Assembly: GCA_021778815.1 (NCBI GenBank)
Contig: JAJYBW010000003.1
Span: 1 to 25,601 of the forward strand
Reading direction: 5' to 3'
Origin: Acidobacteriota bacterium
GTDB taxonomy: Bacteria; Acidobacteriota; Terriglobia; Terriglobales; Acidobacteriaceae
Length of the DNA: 25,601 nucleotides
This document shows, one piece after another, positions 7,784-14,204 of the stretch. The notes beneath the pieces are model-generated. The model searched no databases. It saw only the letters and a program-made list of their open reading frames with translations, and was not told the DNA's origin. Numbering within the stretch: position 1 is the first letter of the stretch; every line of letters starts with the position of its first letter. A program made the translations under genes and the position numbers.

Positions 7784-9103
7784 ATGAAGTCTCGCCTTAC
7801 GATCGCATTCATTGTGTTTGCAGCGGCCATCGTCATGGCGTTTGCAGCGGCCTGGTATTGGCTGCACAACCCCGATCGCTACCTTCCCCTGGCGATTGCG
7901 AATGCCGAGAAGCGAACCGGTCTGCAGATCGCCGTCCAGCATGTCGAAATTCGATATTTCCCTTTGCTGGTGCGGGTCTACGGCCTCGAGATAAAAAATC
8001 CAAAGCCGTTTCCGGCGGGAGATTTTCTGAAGGTTCCCTTGCTGGAAGCTTCTGTCAAATGGACGCCGTTGCTGTTGCAAAAAAGAGTAGCGATTCGTTC
8101 GCTCGTCCTGCATCAACCGCAGATTGATTTCATCTCCGACCCCGACGGCCTGTGGAACTTTCAGAACCCCGCAGGACCGAAAGATCAACCCAGCCATTTT
8201 TCGACCGGCTCGATCGCTAACCTGGAAGTGCAGCACGGGGTGCTGCTGGGATCGAACCTGATTGATCCTTCTGACAAGCCGGGTCCCGTGATTCTGGAAT
8301 TGCAGAATGTTTGCGGCGACTTGAAGCAGATTCAATTCCACCCGCATGGCCGGGGCGCGCCGCTGAAGGCGATTCAGGGGCAGCTGACTGCCTCGAATGC
8401 CGGCTTCGGCTCCATTCATACCCACGAATTGCGTTCCGATGTCCAAATTACTCCGCTGGAATTGGTGTTCAAAGATTTCTCAGCCAAGACCTACCGCGGG
8501 AAAGCGAACGGCAATTTCAGCTTTGATTTTCAAGGCAAAAAGACCACATTCCACGCCAAGGTGCAGGTCAGCGGCATCGGAATGCCCTACCTGCTGGCGG
8601 AATTCGACCCCGGTCCACCCAAGATGACGGGAATGATGGCCGCAAAGCTGGACCTGGGCGGGGTGATTGCGCATTCCTCCAACCCGCTGGGAGACCTGCA
8701 TGGGACCGGGACCATGACGGTGCGGCAGGGGCAAATGCCGCTTCTGAACCAGAACCCCAGCATGAAGCAGGTGGAGCGGTTCCGGTCTAAGGATGCGTCC
8801 ACGCTGCCGGCCTCGGCGTTTTCCAGCTTCGCCGGCGATGCAGAGCTGAAGGGCCATCGCATGTACAGTAAGCGGATCGGAATCGACTTTTACGGCATCT
8901 CCGTGGATGGGGCGGGAAGCATGTCGCTGACAGGAGGGCCCATGGACTATCGTGGGACCGCGACCATAGAGAAGAAGCAGGGCTTCTTTGTTGATACGTT
9001 TGCGCACTGGTTCAAGGGGGCCAGGGAAAAAGATGGCCGCCTGGTCTTTCCGGTCCGATTGGCGGGTACGTTGGCGAGACCGCAGTTTGCGGTTGTCCAC
9101 TAA
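7784..9103 (+). CDS. AsmA-like inner-membrane-anchored protein
   Basis: This 439-residue protein has a single N-terminal membrane anchor (residues 5-24, LTIAFIVFAAAIVMAFAAAW) followed by a long periplasmic part rich in beta structure. It opens in AsmA style: a hydrophobic anchor, RYLPLAIANAEKRTGLQIAV, then VEIRYFPLLVRVYGLEIKNP. The C-terminal RLAGTLARPQFAV is the usual end of the AsmA-like C-terminal domain. AsmA-like proteins are bridge-type lipid-transport or outer-membrane-homeostasis proteins; this one is shorter than TamB and similar in size to small AsmA homologues. An upstream TTG at 7742 is in frame, but the ATG at 7784 is preferred because GGGAG lies just upstream and the membrane anchor then begins at once. 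The gene may be read with the upstream nucleoside hydrolase, although the 93-base gap is wide. Confidence 0.75.
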   Translation: MKSRLTIAFIVFAAAIVMAFAAAWYWLHNPDRYLPLAIANAEKRTGLQIAVQHVEIRYFPLLVRVYGLEIKNPKPFPAGDFLKVPLLEASVKWTPLLLQKRVAIRSLVLHQPQIDFISDPDGLWNFQNPAGPKDQPSHFSTGSIANLEVQHGVLLGSNLIDPSDKPGPVILELQNVCGDLKQIQFHPHGRGAPLKAIQGQLTASNAGFGSIHTHELRSDVQITPLELVFKDFSAKTYRGKANGNFSFDFQGKKTTFHAKVQVSGIGMPYLLAEFDPGPPKMTGMMAAKLDLGGVIAHSSNPLGDLHGTGTMTVRQGQMPLLNQNPSMKQVERFRSKDASTLPASAFSSFAGDAELKGHRMYSKRIGIDFYGISVDGAGSMSLTGGPMDYRGTATIEKKQGFFVDTFAHWFKGAREKDGRLVFPVRLAGTLARPQFAVVH

Positions 9104-9181
9104 TCAGGCGAAGACGAATGCAAAAAACTCGTTCGAGATATGCACACCGGCGCGGCGTTTGCATCCAATCGGCTAACAGAT

Positions 9182-9198
9182 GGCGAAAGGCGTTCGCC
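9182..9198 (+). promoter_or_regulatory. Small hairpin ahead of the DUF3309 ribosome binding site
   Basis: GGCGAA (9182-9187) and TTCGCC (9193-9198) are perfect 6-base arms around AGGCG. The stem ends a few bases before the GGGAG ribosome binding site of the small gene at 9213, so it could influence translation or mRNA stability. It is short enough to be a chance event. Confidence 0.3.
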
Positions 9199-9212
9199 GC
9201 GAGGGAGACAGA

Positions 9213-9356
9213 ATGTTAATTATTTTGATCGTTCTACTTTTAGTGGTTGCATTTGGCGGATATCGTATGGGGCCCGGAATTGGCTACTACGGTGGCGGCG
9301 GGCTGGGGCTGATTTTGCTGATCGTGATCATCCTGCTGCTGTTGCGAGTGATCTGA
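9213..9356 (+). CDS. DUF3309-family small membrane protein
   Basis: The gene encodes 47 residues: a hydrophobic N-terminal segment (MLIILIVLLLVVAF), a glycine/tyrosine-rich turn (GYRMGPGIGYYGGGGLG), and a second hydrophobic segment (LILLIVIILLLL). This two-helix hairpin with a GGGLGL(I/V)LLIV motif is the hallmark of DUF3309, a family of about 50 residues found in many bacteria and of unknown function. GGGAG lies seven bases before the ATG, supporting real translation. The gene follows the AsmA-like gene after 109 bases and is followed by a strong terminator at 9381-9436, which would close the transcript. Confidence 0.78.
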   Translation: MLIILIVLLLVVAFGGYRMGPGIGYYGGGGLGLILLIVIILLLLRVI

Positions 9357-9380
9357 GCAAGAGGGCAATTAAAGAACATG

Positions 9381-9436
9381 GGCAGGAATCTGCGTGGGCT
9401 CCCACAGGCCAACGCGGTTCCTGCCTTTTCTTGTTT
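9381..9436 (+). terminator. Rho-independent terminator after the DUF3309 gene
   Basis: GGCAGGAA (9381-9388) pairs with TTCCTGCC (9418-9425). Inside, GCGT pairs with ACGC, and GTGGG-CT-CCCAC can form a nested top hairpin. The stem is followed at once by TTTTCTTGTTT. The shape and position, 25 bases after the stop codon, fit an intrinsic terminator. Confidence 0.8.
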
Positions 9437-9558
9437 AGCGTTGCCTCAGGACCGGATCCCTGTCGCGGGTGTGCCAGATTGAATCTACAGCCCTCTGAGC
9501 TCTCCACATCGACGCTTATGAATATTTCACATCGCTTTGCCTTCACGGATGATAAAGG

Positions 9559-9596
9559 ACGTGACCATGCGTGAAGTCACGTTGTTCCACACGTGA
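9559..9596 (+). promoter_or_regulatory. ACGTGAC inverted repeat with possible nine-codon leader frame
   Basis: ACGTGAC (9559-9565) and GTCACGT (9576-9582) are perfect 7-base arms around a 10-base spacer; a third ACGTGA occurs at 9591-9596. The ATG at 9567 lies seven bases after AAAGGA and opens a nine-codon frame ending at TGA 9594-9596. The site could be an operator, a small hairpin or a leader peptide for the regulator gene downstream. The sequence alone does not decide. Confidence 0.3.
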
Positions 9597-9674
9597 GTCC
9601 CTTCAGGATTTTGGTTATGTGTTGCCTTTGCCTTACATGTATGCTTTACTTTACTTGTCTTATTGAGGTGACAT

Positions 9675-10184
9675 GTGACAAATCGCGTTGCCGAACTCCG
9701 CACGGCGCAAGGATGGTCCCAAGCCCAGCTTGCAGAGCTACTTTCCGTCACTCGGCAGACTGTGATTGCGATCGAGCAATCAAAGACTGATCCCAGCCTT
9801 TCAACGGCCATGCGTCTGGGGTGGATCTTTCGCAAGCCGGTAGAAAGCATTTTCATCGCCGAGATCGATGAGCAGATGATCGCCCTCAATGGAACGTGGG
9901 AGTACAAGACGAGAGTTGCCACAGCATTCGACGAGATGTCCGTACTCGAACAAATGGGCGATGAAGGCTGGGAGATGACTGGTTTCGGTGCGGCCGTTCT
10001 CCACTTCCGCCGTCCCGCAAACGCCGAACTGCGCCGCAAGTGGGAATACAAGCGCGTGAGCGGGATATTAACGAACGCCAACCGTGTCGGATTAGAAAAA
10101 CAAGCCTGGAGCTTTCTCGGCAACTGGGTAGGGGTTTTCCATTACTTCAAGCGCGAATTTCGGCCTGCAATTCTTGTCAACTAA
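9675..10184 (+). CDS. XRE-family regulator with two tandem DUF4177-like modules
   Basis: Residues 1-65 form a helix-turn-helix domain of the short XRE type (NRVAELRTAQGWSQAQLAELLSVTRQTVIAIEQ, then DPSLSTAMRLGWIFRKPVESIF), so the protein should bind DNA. The remaining 100 residues contain two similar modules. The first, at 75-113, has WEYKTRV, then EQMGDEGWEMTGFG and HFRRP; the second, at 123-160, has WEYKRVSG, then AWSFLGNWVGVFHYFKR. The first is a good match to DUF4177 (WEYK, GWE, FKR pattern) and the second looks like a degenerate copy. I infer that these sense a ligand or partner. The start is GTG at 9675, supported by GAGGTG upstream; an ATG two bases earlier is out of frame and closed by a stop. 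The gene stands alone, so self-regulation is plausible. Confidence 0.8.
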   Translation: MTNRVAELRTAQGWSQAQLAELLSVTRQTVIAIEQSKTDPSLSTAMRLGWIFRKPVESIFIAEIDEQMIALNGTWEYKTRVATAFDEMSVLEQMGDEGWEMTGFGAAVLHFRRPANAELRRKWEYKRVSGILTNANRVGLEKQAWSFLGNWVGVFHYFKREFRPAILVN

Positions 10185-10305
10185 GCAGTGATTTCCGCCA
10201 GTCTCAACATCACTTCGGGGCACGCGGCACATTGCTCTTTGGGTTCATAATCCAAAGGTCTACCCTTGGATTCAAACCGACTCTTTGCTTCGGCATTTGA
10301 GGGCT

Positions 10306-10334
10306 TTGTGTAGGAGGCTGTTCTCCGGTATACT
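10306..10334 (+). promoter_or_regulatory. Putative rpmH promoter
   Basis: TTGTGT (10306-10311) and TATACT (10329-10334) are separated by 17 bases. The -10 hexamer matches five of six consensus positions. Transcription would start near 10341, giving a leader of about 40 bases before the rpmH ATG at 10382. This is the best promoter candidate for the rpmH-rnpA-yidD cluster. Confidence 0.55.
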
Positions 10335-10381
10335 CGAGGTTTGCTGTCTATATAAGATTTTCTGTTTAGGAGCGCACTCCG

Positions 10382-10537
10382 ATGCCGAAGCGCACATTTC
10401 AACCGAACCGCCGCCACCGCTCTAAGACGCATGGCTTCCGAGCCCGCATGAAAACCAAGGCTGGGCAGGCCGTACTGTCGCGCCGCCGCGCCAAGGGCCG
10501 CAAGCGCGTGTCTGTCAGCGCCGGTTACCGCGACTAG
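10382..10537 (+). CDS. rpmH: 50S ribosomal protein L34
   Basis: The 51-residue product is the small, very basic L34 protein of the large ribosomal subunit. The family's sequence pattern is nearly complete: MPKRTFQPNRRHRSKTHGFR, then ARMKTKAGQAVLSRRRAKGRKR. The C-terminal tail (VSVSAGYRD) is a few residues longer than in E. coli. AGGAG lies nine bases before the ATG. It is the first gene of the conserved cluster rpmH-rnpA-yidD-yidC-jag-mnmE, and two stem-loops separate it from rnpA. L34 and the RNase P protein are often co-transcribed, with unequal output. Confidence 0.97.
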   Translation: MPKRTFQPNRRHRSKTHGFRARMKTKAGQAVLSRRRAKGRKRVSVSAGYRD

Positions 10538-10548
10538 CTTCTCCCGTC

Positions 10549-10577
10549 CCATCCTTCGCCAAGAACGCGAAGGATGG
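10549..10577 (+). promoter_or_regulatory. 11-bp perfect stem-loop between rpmH and rnpA
   Basis: CCATCCTTCGC (10549-10559) and GCGAAGGATGG (10567-10577) pair perfectly around a 7-base loop, starting 12 bases after the rpmH stop. No T tract follows, so a full intrinsic terminator is unlikely. It may stabilise the rpmH transcript, serve as a processing site, or attenuate rnpA expression. Confidence 0.6.
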
Positions 10578-10639
10578 AGCACCCAGTCTAGTTCCCACCG
10601 CCGAAAGCCTTCTATTTTCCTGGGATTCGCTGTTCAGTA

Positions 10640-10663
10640 CCGCAGCCCTGAGTGGCGCTGCGG
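10640..10663 (+). promoter_or_regulatory. Second stem-loop in the rpmH-rnpA gap
   Basis: CCGCAGC (10640-10646) and GCTGCGG (10657-10663) pair perfectly around a 10-base loop. No T tract follows. With the larger stem at 10549-10577 it makes the 181-base gap unusually structured. Confidence 0.45.
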
Positions 10664-10718
10664 ACATTGCCGCTGGTTCTTGAGCCCGGTTGCGCGACAA
10701 TAGGACAAACGGTGAGCG

Positions 10719-11198
10719 ATGCCAGCCCCAACTCCAGTTCGAGCGCGCAAGCCTGTCGCCACGCCGCGAAGAGAAGCCAGCCTTCGCAAGCATGCCGACT
10801 ATCAGCGGGTCTATCGCGAAGGTAAGCGGCAGTCGCTGCCGCTGATGACGTATTTTTTTGCGGCACGTAAAGCCCCGGAGGCAACGACTCTCGTCGGCCC
10901 AGCGAAGCCAGCGCGCACCCAAACAACTGAAATTCCTGCGGGATCCCGCGTCGGCCTGACGGCCGGCAAAGTGCTGGGGAACGCGGTTGCTCGCAATCGA
11001 ATCAAGCGGCGCATGCGACAGGCGATCCGGCACGCGCAGACGGAATTGACCGCCGAAGTGGATGTCATTCTGCATCCGCGGCGCACGGTGTTGGAAGCCG
11101 AATTTTCTCAGATTGAGCGCGATGTGCTGCGGGCGTTTCGCGCGGTACAACTGGTGCTGAAGCCACGCTGCGATGCAGACTCGAGCCATGGCAACTAG
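10719..11198 (+). CDS. rnpA: Ribonuclease P protein component
   Basis: This basic protein is the partner of the RNase P RNA in 5' maturation of tRNA. The family signature GNAVARNRIKRRMRQAIR is present at residues 87-104, including the RNR motif at 92-94. The N-terminal part, SLRKHADYQRVYREGKRQS, also fits the family. At 159 residues it is longer than the usual 110-120. The surplus is an N-terminal extension of about 20 residues and an insert of about 23 residues at 52-74 (APEATTLVGPAKPARTQTTEI) between the first strands and RVGLTAGK. The ATG at 10719 follows GGTGAG and an in-frame TGA, so it is the earliest possible start. The 3' end overlaps yidD in another frame. Confidence 0.95.
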   Translation: MPAPTPVRARKPVATPRREASLRKHADYQRVYREGKRQSLPLMTYFFAARKAPEATTLVGPAKPARTQTTEIPAGSRVGLTAGKVLGNAVARNRIKRRMRQAIRHAQTELTAEVDVILHPRRTVLEAEFSQIERDVLRAFRAVQLVLKPRCDADSSHGN

Positions 11199-11460
11199 TC
11201 AGGAGCGGCGTGCGGCGCGGGTCGAGCGGCTGGCCGGCTTCTATCAGCGCTGGATTTCTCCCGGGCTGCATGCCCTGGGTAGTTCGCTGCTGCCCATGCC
11301 TAGCGGATGTCGATTTCAGCCGACTTGCTCTGAATATGCCGCAATCGCGGTGGCGCGCTACGGCTGGCTCCGTGGATCTGGGATGGCGCTACGGAGAATT
11401 TCGCGCTGTCATCCGTGGAGCCGCAAAGGACGGCTGGGCGGTTTCGATCCGGTACCGTAA
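11173..11460 (+). CDS. yidD: Membrane protein insertion efficiency factor YidD
   Basis: YidD is a small membrane-associated protein that assists YidC and Sec in inserting inner-membrane proteins. The family core is fully visible: LAGFYQRWISPGLHALG, then CRFQPTCSEYAAIAVARYG, then RISRCHPWSRKGRLGGFDPVP, with the conserved cysteines in CRFQPTCSEY and RCHPW. The product is 95 residues from the ATG at 11173 or 90 from the ATG at 11188, and the family pattern does not decide between them. Either start overlaps the end of rnpA by 26 or 11 bases in a different frame, so translational coupling with rnpA is likely, as in many bacteria. A 271-base gap separates it from yidC. Confidence 0.94.
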   Translation: MQTRAMATSQERRAARVERLAGFYQRWISPGLHALGSSLLPMPSGCRFQPTCSEYAAIAVARYGWLRGSGMALRRISRCHPWSRKGRLGGFDPVP

Positions 11461-11663
11461 GTGCCTCATGCGGGGCCTTTTTCGGCGCATATGGCCATCC
11501 CGGTCGGCGTCGTTGCCATGACCCCTCACCACAACCTGCAAGTGGGAGATAAAAACGGGTAGGATAGGTATACCCGCATCTGCGCGAACCGTCCCGGCAC
11601 GTCGAACCCCCGGAAGCGTCGAGGAACGATCGAGACAGCAGAAAATCCAGCATCCACGGCAGG

Positions 11664-11678
11664 CACAACCTGGTTGTG
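11664..11678. promoter_or_regulatory. 15-base palindrome upstream of yidC
   Basis: CACAACC (11664-11670) and GGTTGTG (11672-11678) are perfect inverted arms around a single T. A one-base loop cannot fold as RNA, so the site would more likely be read as double-stranded DNA by a dimeric protein. A half site, CACAACCTG, also occurs at 11530-11538. The palindrome lies 53 bases before the preferred yidC start. Confidence 0.3.
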
Positions 11679-11731
11679 GAAGCGTTTGCGCTGAAATTGC
11701 AGTGCGGAAATTGAATGTAACGGGAAGTCTC

Positions 11732-13546
11732 TTGGCCGAATATAAGAATCCTAACCAGCAAGGCGGGAAGCAGGATACGAGTTCCCTGCTGGTATTTACT
11801 GTGGTGTTTGTTGCAATTCTGCTGGGCATGCAATTTTTTAAGCCGAAGCACCCGGCAACCCCAGGCCCAGCCCAGACCACCGCTTCAAAAACGAACACGA
11901 GCCAGCAAAACGGCGCAGCCGCGGCGGCGGCCAACAATGCTCCCAACGCCACGGCGACCCCCGCGGGCGACGAAGCCGCCGGAGCGTCAACTCCGAAAGT
12001 TACTGCCGCAAGCCAGACCACCACGGTGGTCGAGAACGAGCTGTATCGGATTACATTCAGCAATCGTGGCGGCGAAGTAACTTCGTGGATTTTGAAGAAA
12101 TACACCAACTACGATGGCAAGCCGCTCGACCTGGTGCATCCCACGGCGGCGGAGAAATTCGGCTATCCGCTGGCGATTTATACCTATGACGCTGGTTTGC
12201 GGCAGCGCCTGGCGCAGGCCTTGTATGTACCTTCCGCAACCGGCACGATGACGGCGCCGAATCAGCTGACGTTCGATTATGCCGCCGGCGGCCTGGTGGT
12301 TCGCAAGACCTTCCATTTCGACGACAGTTATGTTGTCACGGCGGATGTGAGCGTGTCGCAGAATGGCGCGCCGGTCGAGGCCCTGGTCGCGTGGCCAGCC
12401 GGATTCGGCGATCAGCGCGATGCGCGCGATTACTCCACCTATCAGAAGATCGATCGCTCCAGCGGCGGCAAGGTGGAAAGCATTGCGCCGAAAAAAGTGA
12501 ATAACGGCGAAACGCAGTCTGGCTCGCTCGATTGGGGCGGAGTCAGCGATCTGTATTTTGCCGCGATGTTTCTGCCGGAGACGCCGGCCAACAGCACGTT
12601 TGTCGCGCTGCGCCAAACGCTGGATATTCCGAAGAATCCAGACGAACCGAAGACCAGCGAGACTGAGCCTGAGCCGGTACTAGGTGCCGTCGTGGGTGCG
12701 GTGAATGGCCCCACCACGGTAAGAATTTTTGCCGGACCCAAGTCGTTGGGCGTGTTGTCGTCGATCCGTGCCATGGGACCGGACGGCAAAGCAAACGGAC
12801 CGAACCTGGTGCCGATCGTGCATTACGGCATGTGGTCGTTCATCGCCAAGCCATTGTTCTATCTGCTGCGCTGGGTCTATGACCATGTGATTCACAACTG
12901 GGGCTGGGCGATTCTGATCCTGACAGTGTTTCTGACGCTGGCCATGTTCCCCACCCGCTTCACCATGATGAAGTCCTCCATCAAAATGCAGCGCATCCAG
13001 CCGCAGATGAACTTTATCAAGGAGAAATACAAGAAGTACAAGTTCGACGATCCCCGCAAGCAGGACATGAACCGGGAGATGCAGGAGCTGTACAAAAAGG
13101 AAGGCGTCAACATGTTTGGCGGCTGCCTTCCGATGCTGGTTCAGTTCCCGTTGATCTTCGCGTTCTACGCAATGCTGGAAAATGCGATTGAGCTGCGCCA
13201 TGCGCACTGGTTCTGGCTGCATGATTTGTCTGCGCCGGATCCGTATCACATTCTGCCTATCCTGATGGTGGTGTCGCAATTCTTCTTCCAGATGTTCACG
13301 CCGTCCCCAGGCGTCGATGCGGCCCAGCAGAAGATGATGGCGTTTACCATGCCGTTGTTCAGCGGATTTATCTGCTGGCATTACGCGTCGGGATTGGCGT
13401 TGTACTGGTCGGGGAGTAACCTGATCGGCATCGGGCAGCAAATGATCATTAACCGCACCAAGTTAGGTAAAGAGTTGCGGGAGATCCAAGCCAGGAGAGC
13501 GTTGAAAAAGAAGGGTGGACGACCGCCGGCACTCGGGCGGCGTTGA
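11732..13546 (+). CDS. yidC: Membrane protein insertase YidC
   Basis: YidC inserts and folds inner-membrane proteins, alone or with SecYEG. The 604-residue protein has the Gram-negative layout: an N-terminal membrane anchor (SLLVFTVVFVAILLGMQFF), an alanine- and asparagine-rich linker, a periplasmic domain of about 300 residues, and the conserved core from HNWGWAILILTVFLTLAMFP onward. The core contains the cytoplasmic hairpin (MQRIQPQMNFIKEKYKKYK), GGCLPMLVQFPLIFAFYAML and ALYWSGSNLIGIGQQMI. The basic C-terminal tail (RRALKKKGGRPPALGRR) is usual for ribosome contact. I place the start at TTG 11732, giving AEYKNPNQ, preceded by GGGAAG. A GTG at 11702 would add ten residues but has no ribosome binding site. 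Confidence 0.95.
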   Translation: MAEYKNPNQQGGKQDTSSLLVFTVVFVAILLGMQFFKPKHPATPGPAQTTASKTNTSQQNGAAAAAANNAPNATATPAGDEAAGASTPKVTAASQTTTVVENELYRITFSNRGGEVTSWILKKYTNYDGKPLDLVHPTAAEKFGYPLAIYTYDAGLRQRLAQALYVPSATGTMTAPNQLTFDYAAGGLVVRKTFHFDDSYVVTADVSVSQNGAPVEALVAWPAGFGDQRDARDYSTYQKIDRSSGGKVESIAPKKVNNGETQSGSLDWGGVSDLYFAAMFLPETPANSTFVALRQTLDIPKNPDEPKTSETEPEPVLGAVVGAVNGPTTVRIFAGPKSLGVLSSIRAMGPDGKANGPNLVPIVHYGMWSFIAKPLFYLLRWVYDHVIHNWGWAILILTVFLTLAMFPTRFTMMKSSIKMQRIQPQMNFIKEKYKKYKFDDPRKQDMNREMQELYKKEGVNMFGGCLPMLVQFPLIFAFYAMLENAIELRHAHWFWLHDLSAPDPYHILPILMVVSQFFFQMFTPSPGVDAAQQKMMAFTMPLFSGFICWHYASGLALYWSGSNLIGIGQQMIINRTKLGKELREIQARRALKKKGGRPPALGRR

Positions 13547-13578
13547 CAAACCTGCAGAAGCGAGGCTATGGAATACCA

Positions 13579-14133
13579 ATGCCCATTGAAAACTATCAAT
13601 CTGCCGTAGAAACGATCGATACATTTCTCAAGATGGTGGTCGGCAAAGGCGGTTTGCGTCTGAAGTACAGGATTACCGCAGGCGCGGGCGCAGCCGATCC
13701 ACACAAGTTCGAGTCACGCGAAATCTACGTAGAAATCGCGGGCCCGGATGTGGACCTGGTGTTGGAACATAACGCGGAATTGTTGCGCTCTCTAGAGCAC
13801 ATCGCCGCAAAAACCCTGCGACTGGAGCCTTCCGAGCACGATGTGGTCAGTTTCGACGCACGCGGGTACAAGGCGTTGCGCGCGCAGGAACTGAAGCTCG
13901 CCGCCGACACTGCCGCAGAGCAGGTGCGCCGAACCAGCGAGCCGTATCAATTCGCCCCGATGAATTCCCGCGAGCGCCGTATGCTGCATCTGGCCCTGAA
14001 AAATTATGAAGATCTGCGCAGCGAGAGCAGCGGAGAAGGCATGCGGCGCTCGGTCGTGGTCTATCCGAAAAACTGGCAACCAAGAACTCCGTCTGCAGGA
14101 TCGGGTAGGGCGCGCACCTTTGGTCACAGCTGA
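13579..14133 (+). CDS. jag: Jag/SpoIIIJ-associated RNA-binding protein (KH and R3H domains)
   Basis: This protein of about 184 residues belongs to the Jag/KhpB group, single-stranded nucleic-acid-binding proteins nearly always encoded next to yidC. The C-terminal R3H domain is clear: FAPMNSRERRMLHLALKN carries the R-xxx-H motif, followed by SESSGEGMRRSVVVYPKNW. The middle part (YVEIAGPDVDLVLEHNAELLRSLEHIAAKTL) corresponds to the KH-type domain. The N-terminal Jag-N domain of Firmicutes versions is missing. The ATG at 13579 (MPIENYQSAVE) is my choice. A TTG at 13543 overlapping the yidC stop would add 12 residues and couple translation to yidC. Neither has a perfect ribosome binding site. Confidence 0.85.
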   Translation: MPIENYQSAVETIDTFLKMVVGKGGLRLKYRITAGAGAADPHKFESREIYVEIAGPDVDLVLEHNAELLRSLEHIAAKTLRLEPSEHDVVSFDARGYKALRAQELKLAADTAAEQVRRTSEPYQFAPMNSRERRMLHLALKNYEDLRSESSGEGMRRSVVVYPKNWQPRTPSAGSGRARTFGHS

Positions 14134-14192
14134 GCGGGAGTTTTTCGCGGCCGATTTGCTTGCGAGCCGTCGAGGATGAAGCCTGCGCAAAG

Positions 14193-14204
14193 TAAAATCG
14201 ACCC
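14193..14204 (+). promoter_or_regulatory. -10-like element directly before the mnmE start
   Basis: TAAAAT (14193-14198) lies six bases before the GTG start codon of mnmE. At this spacing the first transcribed base would be the start codon itself, the arrangement of leaderless mRNAs. No convincing -35 element and no Shine-Dalgarno sequence are present. Confidence 0.3.

Larger units (their letters stand above)
9357..9674 (+). other. Intergenic region with terminator and motif-rich upstream sequence
   Basis: No protein gene of normal size is supported. In order, the region holds a strong hairpin terminator (9381-9436), an inverted ACGTGAC repeat with a nine-codon frame (9559-9596), two ACATGT palindromes (9635-9640 and 9671-9676), and the GAGGTG ribosome binding site of the regulator at 9675. 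Longer frames that cross the region have no family resemblance. Confidence 0.6.

Noticed and set aside
9140..9574. 144-codon plus-strand frame across the DUF3309 gene and its terminator
   Set aside because: It runs through a strong terminator hairpin, overlaps the better supported 47-residue gene, and resembles no family.
12680..13441. 253-codon minus-strand frame opposite yidC
   Set aside because: Its composition, rich in His, Arg and Gln, is typical of a shadow frame; yidC on the plus strand is certain.
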